A DNA stretch of 51,181 bases from an uncultured Saprospiraceae bacterium (GTDB lineage: Bacteria; Bacteroidota; Bacteroidia; Chitinophagales; Saprospiraceae): NCBI GenBank assembly GCA_937921825.1, contig CAKZVK010000083.1, forward strand, positions 1 to 51,181, given 5' to 3'. The position numbers and the translations under genes are program-made. Each line of letters opens with the position of its first letter. Positions within the stretch are counted from its first letter, which is position 1. This document shows positions 1 through 8,195 of the stretch, in pieces. The notes beneath the pieces were generated by a model. The model was not told the DNA's origin and ran no database searches. It was given only the letters and a program-made list of their open reading frames with translations.

Positions 1-1
1 T

Positions 2-454
2 ACCATGAATGGAGTTCAGAATTCTATTGATTATGTATTGGCATTCGCTCAGTCTGTAGATGCAGGGTCTATGACAGAGGTAATAGGACTTGACCCTACA
101 GTTGATCCTGCTAGGGAAATATTGGGATCTGAGACTTTACCTGATTCTACAGCTATGGCTGATTATATGGGTGCCGTAGGAAGTTTATACGATGCTGCTT
201 CTGATCCACTAGATGTCGTTGCAAAAGAATTTTTAATTGCATCATGGGGTAATGGATTAGAAGGATATAACCTTTACAGAAGAACTGGTTATCCGTCTAA
301 TATGCAACCAATGATTCAGACATCAGCAGGTGATTTCTTAAGATCTGCTTTTTATCCAGCAGTTCACGTAAACAGAAATCAGAATGCTGATCAGAAGGCT
401 GAACAGACAGAACAGGTGTTCTGGGATACTAATCCAGCTGGGTTCATTAATTAA
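2..454 (+). CDS. SusD/RagB-family outer-membrane lipoprotein, C-terminal fragment
   Basis: This is the last ~150 residues of a gene that begins before the window; the reading frame is open from base 2, so the ATG at 5 is probably internal. The tail has features common at the end of SusD-like proteins: a helical stretch with WGNGLEGYNLYRRTGYP, then a region with PAVHVNRN and a closing QVFWDTNPAGF. SusD proteins sit on the cell surface as lids of SusC TonB-dependent transporters and bind glycans or peptides. A susC gene would be expected just upstream. The next gene, 21 nt downstream, encodes a lipoprotein, which fits a SusC-SusD-lipoprotein operon. The substrate cannot be inferred. The family call is from motif style only. 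Confidence 0.75.
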   Translation, partial: TMNGVQNSIDYVLAFAQSVDAGSMTEVIGLDPTVDPAREILGSETLPDSTAMADYMGAVGSLYDAASDPLDVVAKEFLIASWGNGLEGYNLYRRTGYPSNMQPMIQTSAGDFLRSAFYPAVHVNRNQNADQKAEQTEQVFWDTNPAGFIN

Positions 455-475
455 TTATAACAACATTTATTAAAT

Positions 476-1420
476 ATGAAAAGTATTAAAATATATAGCA
501 TAGTAATGTTGGCCTTAATGCTTCTTTTCTCTTGTGGAAGAGATGAGAACCTAGGACCCATAATTACTGTCGATACTGCGGAGATCGGTGCTTTCCCTAG
601 ATTAGTTAGTCTAATCTCTGGAGAATTCGATTTAGCAAATCCAGGTGCTTCAAAATATTCTCATGAAGTTGAGTTCCAATCACAAGATGCAGGACTTAAT
701 GTTGAGGCTTATGAAATCTATGTAAGATATGTAGATAATGATCCTGATAATGGTGATAATAGTACTACTGAGATGTTGTACGAATCATATGGTCAAGGTG
801 ATTTCAGTGACTCTGAGTTATCTCTAAAGGGAATCACAGTAGATTATTCTTTCACTGATGTAGCTTCTAGAACAGGAGTCAGTATAGATGATATTTCTCC
901 AGGAGATTTCTTTGGATTTAGATCAGTATTGAAGTTATCTGACGGAAGACAATTCTCTCAGGATAACACTGAGTCTACGATCTTAAGTGATGCCTTCAGA
1001 GCTTACTTTAACTGGAATGTAAATGCAACTTGTCCATTAGCTAATGACATTTTCGTAGGAACATATTCAATAGAGTTTATAGAAGGACCAGGTAACCCAT
1101 GGGCGACTGGTCTTAGAGCAGAAGATGTTACTCTAGAATTAGTACCTGGTTCTACTACTAAGAGACAATTCGCTGGCGTTGTAATTGACGCCTTTGGAGG
1201 TTTCCCTGTGACAATACAAATGGATTTCGTTTGTTCTACAGTGCAGTGGTTAGAGACGGGACCAGGTGTAGGTTGTGGACCACCTAACATTACTTATGCG
1301 AGTGGTGCACCTCAGCCTCAAGATATCACGGATGATTCTGAAATCATTCTTGAGTATTTTGAAGATGGTGGAGGATGTGGATACACTAACACTGATGTTG
1401 TAAGACTTATTAAGCAATAA
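476..1420 (+). CDS. Lipoprotein downstream of susD, function unknown
   Basis: A 314-residue protein with an N-terminal lipoprotein signal: hydrophobic residues 7-18 followed by LLFSC, with the lipidated Cys at position 20. The mature part is acidic, glycine-rich and beta-like. The C-terminal half contains several cysteines (for example TCPLAND, VCSTVQW, GVGCGPP, GGGCGYT), which may form disulfides in the periplasm or on the surface. It follows the SusD gene by 21 nt and is followed by a strong terminator, so it is the last gene of that operon. Position suggests a SusE/SusF-like accessory ligand-binding lipoprotein, but I recognise no specific family. Confidence 0.7.
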   Translation: MKSIKIYSIVMLALMLLFSCGRDENLGPIITVDTAEIGAFPRLVSLISGEFDLANPGASKYSHEVEFQSQDAGLNVEAYEIYVRYVDNDPDNGDNSTTEMLYESYGQGDFSDSELSLKGITVDYSFTDVASRTGVSIDDISPGDFFGFRSVLKLSDGRQFSQDNTESTILSDAFRAYFNWNVNATCPLANDIFVGTYSIEFIEGPGNPWATGLRAEDVTLELVPGSTTKRQFAGVVIDAFGGFPVTIQMDFVCSTVQWLETGPGVGCGPPNITYASGAPQPQDITDDSEIILEYFEDGGGCGYTNTDVVRLIKQ

Positions 1421-1440
1421 TAAAGTTTTAAACTATAAAG

Positions 1441-1474
1441 AACGGATTGCATTGTATATGCAATCCGTTTTTTT
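1441..1474 (+). terminator. Rho-independent terminator of the susD/lipoprotein operon
   Basis: A perfect 12-bp inverted repeat (1441-1452 with 1458-1469, loop tgtat) runs into a T tract through 1474. An A run lies on the upstream side. It sits 20 nt after the lipoprotein stop codon and ends about 24 nt before the next start codon, so it separates the two transcription units. Confidence 0.92.
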
Positions 1475-1497
1475 ATAGGTATAAGATTCATTCTAAT

Positions 1498-3423
1498 ATG
1501 TATAGAGTATTACTTACATTATTTATACTGTCACTCTCTCAGTCTTATCTGAATGCACAGTTCTATAATATTACTAGCCGAGCTGGCCTCTGGCATACCT
1601 GTGCTAGTGAAGCTATTCTCGGTGGCGGAGCAGCATTCATCGATTATGATGGTGATGGCTGGTTAGATATTGCTATGACTGGAGGAGAGGAACCGGATAA
1701 ACTCTACAGAAACAATTCCGATGGCACATTTACAGATGTCTCAGAATTACTGTCAAAGCATAATCAGGATCAAATTACATCAGCTGTAGTAGCAGGAGAT
1801 CTGAATGGAGATGGTTGTCCTGATTTACTGTTTAATACTTATAATCGCTTCTCAGATATAATCCTCAGGAATAATTGCGATGGCTCTTTTACTTTGATTC
1901 CAGCTCAGGCTTTGCCGCGGGTAGGGTCATCTGTTGGGTCTACCTTATTTGATTTTAATAAAGATGGACTGCTTGATATCTATGTGACAAACTATGTAGC
2001 AGAGCCTAGTTTTATTTATAACGATGAAGAGGAGGTCATAGGATTTGATCATTCTGCTGAGCACGATTACTTGTATATAAACTTTGGTGGATTTCAGTTT
2101 TCAGAGCAGAGTAGAGCACTGGGAATTAATAGCCAGGGATGTGGTCTGGCAGCTACCGTCATCCCCACGCCTGATCATAGCTCATATGGCATTTTAGTTG
2201 CAAATGATTTTGGAGAATGGGTACATCCTAATGAGTTTTTTGTTTTGCAGCCAGATGGTACTTTTCAAGATGAGGCCGCTCAGTATGGCTTAGATATCGG
2301 TATCTATTCTATGGGTATCGCTGTTGGTGATTATGATGAAGATGCAGACTTTGATCTTATGATAAGTAATTTGGGAAAGAACGCTTTGCTCAAGTATGAC
2401 TCATCAACCTACACAAGAGTAGAAGAACAATATGGGGTAGCTAATACATTGTCACTAGATGGAAAGCTAGCGACAAGCTGGGGGACCTTCTTCTGTGATG
2501 TAAACAATGATACCCGGCTAGATCTCTTTGTCGCAAATGGATTTATCAATAGCCCAGAATTTATCAAAGCCGGACTTATAGATCCTAATCAGTTGTATCT
2601 CAATAATGGTTCTGATCGTTTTGTAGAAGTTGCCGATTCTTATGGCTTGACTGATCGTGGTTTCAATAGAGGTGCTGTATATGGAGATATAGACAACGAC
2701 GGAGATCTAGATATATTAACGGCCTATATCAATTATGAGAATACAGTGAGACCAGATATACAGTATAAACTCTATGAAAATATAAGTCCCGAAAGCAATT
2801 ACTTAGACATAGACTTGGCCGCAACCACTACGGCTGGTGATGCCTTTGGGACTATTGTAGAAGCCTATCATAGTGGGAAGAAGTTTCTGCAATATAAGTA
2901 CAGCTCTGGTACGCATGCCTCTCAAAGTTCACCATACATTCATTATGGACTAGGTGATGCCATGGTACTGGACTCCTTGATAATCAAATGGCCATCAGGA
3001 ACAGAAGAAAGACATTATACTATACCTGCCAATGAAATTATTCAGGTAGTAGAAGGCATATCCACATTTGAGATATTGGGTTGTACAGATTCCAATGCGA
3101 CTAACTACAATCCCAATGCAACTCTAGATTATGGTTGCTTGTTATCAGGTGATGTATCTACTAGTGATCTTAATAATGATGATTGTTTTGCAGAGCAATT
3201 TACTATTAGTGGCAACATACTAATTATCGAACCCCAAAGTACTTCACGTATAAGAATAAGTCTGTTTGATTTAGATGGTAGAATAATAGGGGAGAAAGAG
3301 ATATCTGCTGCACATCGAATGTATGATCTACGAGAACTGGCCGCCTCATCAGAAGGCATCTATATCCTCAAGCTCAGTTCATTGGATTGTAGCTACTCCA
3401 AGGCCCTGTTTGTTGGCAATTAG
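1498..3423 (+). CDS. Secreted FG-GAP/ASPIC-UnbV (CRTAC1-like) protein with T9SS sorting tail
   Basis: The start is placed at the ATG at 1498, because the earlier in-frame ATG (1447) lies inside the terminator hairpin and a proper signal peptide (hydrophobic, ending YLNA|Q near residue 20) follows 1498. The 641-residue product has repeated FG-GAP/VCBS calcium-loop motifs such as DYDGDGWLD, DLNGDGCPD, DFNKDGLLD and DIDNDGDLD, which build a beta-propeller. An ASPIC/UnbV domain lies at about 425-518 (HYGLGDA, IIKWPSG). A GCTDSNATNYNPNAT motif common in Bacteroidota secreted proteins is near 527. The last ~75 residues resemble a type A T9SS C-terminal domain (LFDLDGRIIGEKEI, EGIYILKL). It is predicted to be exported by the type IX system to the surface; the ligand is unknown. 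Confidence 0.85.
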   Translation: MYRVLLTLFILSLSQSYLNAQFYNITSRAGLWHTCASEAILGGGAAFIDYDGDGWLDIAMTGGEEPDKLYRNNSDGTFTDVSELLSKHNQDQITSAVVAGDLNGDGCPDLLFNTYNRFSDIILRNNCDGSFTLIPAQALPRVGSSVGSTLFDFNKDGLLDIYVTNYVAEPSFIYNDEEEVIGFDHSAEHDYLYINFGGFQFSEQSRALGINSQGCGLAATVIPTPDHSSYGILVANDFGEWVHPNEFFVLQPDGTFQDEAAQYGLDIGIYSMGIAVGDYDEDADFDLMISNLGKNALLKYDSSTYTRVEEQYGVANTLSLDGKLATSWGTFFCDVNNDTRLDLFVANGFINSPEFIKAGLIDPNQLYLNNGSDRFVEVADSYGLTDRGFNRGAVYGDIDNDGDLDILTAYINYENTVRPDIQYKLYENISPESNYLDIDLAATTTAGDAFGTIVEAYHSGKKFLQYKYSSGTHASQSSPYIHYGLGDAMVLDSLIIKWPSGTEERHYTIPANEIIQVVEGISTFEILGCTDSNATNYNPNATLDYGCLLSGDVSTSDLNNDDCFAEQFTISGNILIIEPQSTSRIRISLFDLDGRIIGEKEISAAHRMYDLRELAASSEGIYILKLSSLDCSYSKALFVGN

Positions 3424-3431
3424 TTCTCAAC

Positions 3432-6400
3432 TTATTTTAGCTTAAATAGAATGGCTTCTTCGTCATTATTACCTACTACAATTAGACTTTTCGAACTCCT
3501 CTGATCTTGCAGCTTTACAATAGATTTTGAGTTTTTATTTATTTCTACCATTCTTGAATAATAGTCAGAGTAGCTCAGTGTCTTTCCATCAGAGATTAGA
3601 ACCGAACCATTTTTAAAATCTAGCCTTGGGGTCTCTACTTCTGTGTTGTAAATGTTTCCTACTAGAATTAGATCCTGATAACCATCCTTATTCAGGTCTG
3701 TGCTTATACCATCTAGGATAGGTCGTGTCTGTACCTCAGTTGGTAATGGCAGCGCTTCATAGCCATCTGTACTGCTCACTAAAGCATAAGACTTAAAGTC
3801 AGTGCAACTTCTGGAATATGCTTTCTCTAGCTCTGCGCCATATACATCTATAAGTGAGGCATTGGCAAATGCTGAATAGGATTTAAATTTATCCTTTATA
3901 AAAGGCATTTGTTCTGAAGAACATTCTAGACCTCTGAAGGGCACCTCTTTGCCTTTGTAATGACTCCCAAGGACGATATCGAGACTACCATTTTTATCAA
4001 AGTCATTGGCAAATATTTTGAAGGGCTTTTCCTTGCTGGCTTTATACTTTGAGTTAAGTCCTAGGTTTCCAATTACAAAGTCAGGTCTGCTGTCATTGTT
4101 TATGTCTGTCTTGGTAATAGAATACCACCAGCCGATATTATCCTGCAGATTGGTCTTGTTTGATATGTTTTCGAAGGTGCCCTTATTGTTTCTATATAGA
4201 CCGACACCAGTCCACTCACCTACAATCATCACATCCTGCCAGCCATCATTATCAAAGTCAAATACCTCAATGTCATTGATGATACCGAAGGTCTCTAAGT
4301 CTGGAAAAAACTCTGAGGTGGCTTCTACCAAGCGTCCTTCCTTATTCATCAGTAGCTGCGAAGGAGCATGTCTAGGGTAGTTTTGTGGTATTATACGATT
4401 GCAGATTATCAGATCTTCATATCCATCTTTATTGAAGTCAATCTTAGCTCCAGTACTACCAGCGCTTCGGTTTTTTTCTTTGGGCATCAGGTCATTTCGT
4501 AACCTATATCTACCATCCATCTTGAGGACTAGCTTGTCTTCATATTGAATTGAATTAGGACTCAAGGCATTACCTCCTGTGATGATGTACATGTCTTGAT
4601 CTCCATCATTCTCAAGATCAAAAAAGACGGCTGATATATCTTCTGTAGATGAACCAGGAATTTTGACCCTACTATAATTCATAGATCCTTCAGATAGATA
4701 TAAGTATGAACTTTGATTGATAGCCCCGGCTACAAATATATCAGTGACCTCATCCTCATTTAGGTCTTGAGAAACGAGCTTGGGTCCTAAGCCTGATTGC
4801 TTATAGGGTAAAAGAATTTCAGTGTTAAAGTCATTGTATTCATTTTCAATATGGGAGATGGCCAAGTTAGAATACCCTTGCCCGACAAGAGCTATCTCTT
4901 GGTCCTTTTTTGCATCCAGTTGAGCAGCCTGTAGAAGTTGAGTGACTTTTATCTCCAATACAGTACTCGGTTTGATATCATAGTATGATTTTTTCATTCC
5001 CCTATACTGAATCACTATACTATCTACTGGCTCATTATTAGCGTAGCCGAATACGATATCATCCACAGTGGAAGAGAGGTAGCCACTGACTCTTTTACTT
5101 TGTGAAAATTGAATATTTGGACCCTTATAAGAAGTAGCCTTTATGAAGCCGTTTTTTATATCTGATTTAAGAGTGATTGAATATTTTCTTCCGCCCTCAA
5201 TTGATAAATTCTTGTAGACAAAAGCCTCATCATCTATATTATTTATGACCAAATCTAGATCGCCATCATTATCTAAGTCTGCAGTAGCTGCACCATTACT
5301 AAAAGTCGGAGTGCCCATCCCTACAGCTGTAGCGATATTATTAAATTTCAGAGTAGATGTCTGGTCGTAATAAGCATTCGCTAGTTTCTCACTTGGAATT
5401 TCGGCGTATAATTTCTCTTTCTCTTCTAGAGGAGGTTCGCCGTCATACTTGTTCTTTAGGGCGGTTACCTTTTTCTGGAAGTCATTGTCTTTACTGTATT
5501 TCTTATAGCCATTGGTGATAAAGATTTCTTTTTCTTCATCCATATCAAAATCGACCATTAAGCCTGCCCAGGACCAATCTGATTTATTGATGCCTGAGAG
5601 GTGAGCGACATTGTCATAATGATTATTAGAATTGTTGAGCAACAATGAATTGAACATATACTGATGAGCAAACCCCAAGGTCTTTGTAAGGAGATCGAAG
5701 TTTGAGGTATTCATAGAAGCCATCAGGGTCTTAGATCTATAGTGGTCTGCAGAGGCCATATCTAATACCAGAATGTCTTGATGACCATCGTTATTGATGT
5801 CGTTTATATCTACTCCCATTCCATAGAAAGAGATTTGATTAGTTAGTTCATTTGTTTGATCTACGAAGCCACCTTTCTGATCATTGATATAGATGGCATC
5901 AGGAATATAGTAGTCATTCGCAACGTATAAGTCTAGCCAATTATCTTCATTGAGGTCAGCCACACATACGCCTAATCCGAACGAGGGGCTAAGCAAGCCA
6001 GTCTTATCTGTGATGTCCGAGTATTGATTTTCTTCATTGAGATATAAATGTCCTGAGCTGACATGTAGCAAGCTTTTCTGTTGCTGACCTATGAACTTAA
6101 AGAAGGATATTGGATCCAGTCCATAGGCTGGTGTCTCATTGGAAACGTAACAGTCTTCATCCCCATCATTGTCATAATCAAAGAAGACAGCTTGAGTGCT
6201 TATCCCAGTATCGGCAAGGCCATATGCTTCTGCGGATTCTATAAACTTAAAATCTCCTTGATTTATAAAAAGCAGATTGCGCCTCTTCTCTAATGGATAA
6301 GGTCCCCCTTGCGATATGTAAATATCTTCTAGACCATCTCTATTGATGTCTATGGTTGTTACACCATTAGACCAGAACTTATTTTCGTTGATGCCACTCG

Positions 6401-6761
6401 TTATGGTCTTATTTTCAAACTTCAGAGAGCCTAGGTTTTTATAGATCTGATTATCCACTTGATTACCTGTGAAGACTAAGTCTTTCAGGCCATCATTATC
6501 GAAGTCGGCAATAGCTACACCTGCGCCGTTATAGAAGTAATCAAAATCTAATACATTTTGGCCATTATCGAACCCTTCTGTTAGTCTATTATTGAAATCA
6601 ATGCCAGTGCGCTGCGATGAGAGCAGATTGAAAGTCATAGTCTTGTCAGAAGTAGTCGTGGTAGAAGGTGACGAACAAGAAGCGTACATGAAAACTACTA
6701 CTATTAGTGCCCAAATTGAATAGGGCGATTGACATGCTCGTCCACCGCAGGTAGAAAACAT
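3432..6761 (-). CDS. Large FG-GAP/UnbV-type surface lipoprotein
   Basis: Using the ATG at 6761 gives 1109 residues and leaves 29 nt to the divergent xerC; the first possible ATG (6800) would overlap xerC by 10 nt. From 6761 there is a hydrophobic segment and lipobox YASC with Cys29, although the n-region is unusually long and contains two other cysteines. FG-GAP/VCBS motifs (DFDNDGLKD, DYDNDGDED, DLNEDNWLD, DLDNDGDLD) fill roughly residues 60-510 and 660-1090. A degenerate UnbV-like segment lies at about 510-600 (DSIVIQYRGMKK). Such proteins are frequent SusCD-associated surface lipoproteins in Bacteroidota. It converges on the 1498-3423 protein with 8 nt between stops. Confidence 0.82.
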   Translation of the reverse strand: MFSTCGGRACQSPYSIWALIVVVFMYASCSSPSTTTTSDKTMTFNLLSSQRTGIDFNNRLTEGFDNGQNVLDFDYFYNGAGVAIADFDNDGLKDLVFTGNQVDNQIYKNLGSLKFENKTITSGINENKFWSNGVTTIDINRDGLEDIYISQGGPYPLEKRRNLLFINQGDFKFIESAEAYGLADTGISTQAVFFDYDNDGDEDCYVSNETPAYGLDPISFFKFIGQQQKSLLHVSSGHLYLNEENQYSDITDKTGLLSPSFGLGVCVADLNEDNWLDLYVANDYYIPDAIYINDQKGGFVDQTNELTNQISFYGMGVDINDINNDGHQDILVLDMASADHYRSKTLMASMNTSNFDLLTKTLGFAHQYMFNSLLLNNSNNHYDNVAHLSGINKSDWSWAGLMVDFDMDEEKEIFITNGYKKYSKDNDFQKKVTALKNKYDGEPPLEEKEKLYAEIPSEKLANAYYDQTSTLKFNNIATAVGMGTPTFSNGAATADLDNDGDLDLVINNIDDEAFVYKNLSIEGGRKYSITLKSDIKNGFIKATSYKGPNIQFSQSKRVSGYLSSTVDDIVFGYANNEPVDSIVIQYRGMKKSYYDIKPSTVLEIKVTQLLQAAQLDAKKDQEIALVGQGYSNLAISHIENEYNDFNTEILLPYKQSGLGPKLVSQDLNEDEVTDIFVAGAINQSSYLYLSEGSMNYSRVKIPGSSTEDISAVFFDLENDGDQDMYIITGGNALSPNSIQYEDKLVLKMDGRYRLRNDLMPKEKNRSAGSTGAKIDFNKDGYEDLIICNRIIPQNYPRHAPSQLLMNKEGRLVEATSEFFPDLETFGIINDIEVFDFDNDGWQDVMIVGEWTGVGLYRNNKGTFENISNKTNLQDNIGWWYSITKTDINNDSRPDFVIGNLGLNSKYKASKEKPFKIFANDFDKNGSLDIVLGSHYKGKEVPFRGLECSSEQMPFIKDKFKSYSAFANASLIDVYGAELEKAYSRSCTDFKSYALVSSTDGYEALPLPTEVQTRPILDGISTDLNKDGYQDLILVGNIYNTEVETPRLDFKNGSVLISDGKTLSYSDYYSRMVEINKNSKSIVKLQDQRSSKSLIVVGNNDEEAILFKLK

Positions 6762-6778
6762 ATTACAATTTAATTCAA

Positions 6779-6786
6779 TATGTTTG
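6779..6786 (+). promoter_or_regulatory. TATGTTTG box directly before xerC (candidate -7 element)
   Basis: TATGTTTG matches the Bacteroidota -7 consensus TAnnTTTG and ends 4 nt before the xerC ATG. If used, transcription would start at or next to the ATG and the mRNA would be leaderless. There is no good TTG -33 element at the usual distance upstream, so this is tentative. Confidence 0.35.
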
Positions 6787-6790
6787 TTTA

Positions 6791-7684
6791 ATGATTGCAT
6801 CCTTTCTTAAGCATCTGGAAGTTGAAAAAAGATATTCCCCTCATACTATTAAGTCTTACGAAAACGATTTAACACAATTTATAAATTTTACCAAAGCCAT
6901 TTACAACACCGAGGACTTATCAGCTATCAAAGCTATACATATCCGCTCATGGATGTCTTCATTGGTTGAGAAAGGCGTCGTATCCAGATCTATAAACAGA
7001 AAGTTGTCCTCACTTAGATCATTTATCCATTTTCATTTGATGCTCGGTAATCTAGAAAAGGACCCAACGCTAAAGATCCAAACTCCTAAAAACTCAAAGA
7101 AACTTCCATCTATAATACAGGAGGGTAATCTAGAAGCGCTGTTTAATATAGAAGAGATAGGCACTTCCTACAAAGGACTAAGAGATAGGCTTATTATTGA
7201 ATTGCTCTACAGTACAGGGATAAGAAGAAGCGAACTTATTAATCTTTCAGAAAGAGACATAGATAAGTCTAATAGTTATATCAAGGTCTTAGGGAAGGGA
7301 AATAAGGAAAGAGTTATTCCCCTCTCAAAGTCCTTGCTGTCCAAGATTGATCTATTTGTGGAAGTTAAAACAGATTTTTTTCGAGAAATAGAAAAAGTAG
7401 AACCTTGGCTGATGCTCACAGAAAAGGGAAAACAACTATACCCGAAGCTGGTATATAATATTGTTAAAACTCAAATAGGCTCAGTTTCTACTTCACAAAA
7501 ACGTTCTCCGCACATATTAAGGCACTCATTTGCGACGCATTTAATGAATAATGGGGCGGATCTCAATGCTGTAAAAGAATTACTAGGCCATTCGAGCCTT
7601 GCTGCAACCCAAGTTTATACCCATAATTCGATAGAAAAACTCAAAGATATCTACAAGAAGACCCATCCAAAAGGCAGGGAATAA
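6791..7684 (+). CDS. xerC: Tyrosine recombinase XerC/XerD family
   Basis: A 297-residue site-specific recombinase of normal Xer length, acting with a partner at dif to resolve chromosome dimers. The N-terminal SAM-like core-binding domain (about 1-85) has the typical opening FLKHLEVEKRYSPHTIKSY. All catalytic residues of the C-terminal domain are visible: Arg145 (TGIRRSEL), Lys169 (GKGNKER), His241 and Arg244 (HILRHSFATH), His267 (LLGHSS) and nucleophile Tyr276 (TQVYTH). No integrated element or att-like repeat is next to it, and it stands before the tRNA-tuf cluster as in other Bacteroidota, so it is a housekeeping Xer protein rather than a phage integrase. XerC versus XerD cannot be settled from sequence alone. 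Confidence 0.93.
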   Translation: MIASFLKHLEVEKRYSPHTIKSYENDLTQFINFTKAIYNTEDLSAIKAIHIRSWMSSLVEKGVVSRSINRKLSSLRSFIHFHLMLGNLEKDPTLKIQTPKNSKKLPSIIQEGNLEALFNIEEIGTSYKGLRDRLIIELLYSTGIRRSELINLSERDIDKSNSYIKVLGKGNKERVIPLSKSLLSKIDLFVEVKTDFFREIEKVEPWLMLTEKGKQLYPKLVYNIVKTQIGSVSTSQKRSPHILRHSFATHLMNNGADLNAVKELLGHSSLAATQVYTHNSIEKLKDIYKKTHPKGRE

Positions 7685-7701
7685 AAAAAATCTTTTTGGA
7701 G

Positions 7702-7732
7702 TTTACATATTAGATGAAAAAGCCTATTTTTG
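7702..7732 (+). promoter_or_regulatory. Candidate promoter of the tRNA-tuf operon
   Basis: TATTTTTG at 7725-7732 is a perfect TAnnTTTG -7 box. A TTTACA sequence at 7702-7707 lies at a plausible -33 distance. The box is about 40 nt before the first tRNA and after the end of xerC. Confidence 0.5.
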
Positions 7733-7772
7733 CATTCGCTTTGAAGAAAGCATATATAAATTTTTGACATAT

Positions 7773-7846
7773 GCCGATGTAGCTCAGTTGGCCAGAGCAG
7801 CTGATTTGTAATCAGCGGGTCGGGGGTTCGAATCCCTCCATCGGCT
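7773..7846 (+). tRNA. tRNA-Thr (anticodon TGT)
   Basis: Cloverleaf by eye: acceptor GCCGATG (7773-7779) pairs with CATCGGC (7839-7845), anticodon stem GCTGA/TCAGC, loop TTTGTAA with TGT at 7807-7809, and a T arm containing GGTTCGAATCC. The discriminator is T and no CCA is encoded. It is the first of four clustered tRNAs. Confidence 0.96.
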
Positions 7847-7861
7847 CATTTTCTATTTGTA

Positions 7862-7943
7862 GGGGGTGCGCCACAGTTGGAGAGGTGGGCTGGACTGTAA
7901 ATCCAGTGCTTCGGCTGAATAGGTTCGAATCCTATCACCCCCA
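7862..7943 (+). tRNA. tRNA-Tyr (anticodon GTA)
   Basis: Acceptor GGGGGTG (7862-7868) pairs with CACCCCC (7936-7942). Anticodon stem CTGGA/TCCAG carries loop CTGTAAA with GTA at 7897-7899. The long variable arm makes it 82 nt, as expected for a class II tyrosine tRNA. Discriminator A; no encoded CCA. Confidence 0.96.
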
Positions 7944-7958
7944 CAATATAGGAAAAAT

Positions 7959-8031
7959 GCGGAAGTAGCTCAGTTGGTAGAGCATCAGCCTTCCAAGCTG
8001 AGGGTCGCGGGTTCGAGTCTCGTCTTCCGCT
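7959..8031 (+). tRNA. tRNA-Gly (anticodon TCC)
   Basis: Acceptor GCGGAAG (7959-7965) pairs with CTTCCGC (8024-8030). Anticodon stem TCAGC/GCTGA carries loop CTTCCAA with TCC at 7992-7994. Discriminator T; no encoded CCA. Confidence 0.96.
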
Positions 8032-8061
8032 CTAAATAATGTCGGCTTTTGATAAGCATTT

Positions 8062-8133
8062 GCCGATGTAGCTCAGTGGTAGAGCACCTCCATGGTAAGG
8101 AGGGGGTCGCAGGTTCAAATCCCGTCATCGGCT
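8062..8133 (+). tRNA. tRNA-Thr (anticodon GGT)
   Basis: Acceptor GCCGATG (8062-8068) pairs with CATCGGC (8126-8132), identical to the first Thr tRNA. Anticodon stem CCTCC/GGAGG carries loop ATGGTAA with GGT at 8094-8096. Discriminator T; no encoded CCA. It is 62 nt upstream of tuf. Confidence 0.96.
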
Positions 8134-8195
8134 CTACTGTGAAGAATAACTTGGAATTTATAATTGTAAATCATAAATATTAAAATAATTGAATA

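Noticed and set aside
1447-1497. Upstream ATG at 1447 as the start of the FG-GAP protein
   Set aside because: It lies within the terminator stem and the 17 extra residues precede a normal signal peptide. ATG 1498 is used.
6762-6800. Start of the FG-GAP lipoprotein at 6800
   Set aside because: It would overlap the divergent xerC start; the lipobox fits a start at 6761 better.
6791-8133. Integrase next to a tRNA cluster suggesting a genomic island
   Set aside because: The recombinase is the housekeeping Xer type in its conserved place. No att-type repeat of a tRNA 3' end, and no phage genes, were seen.
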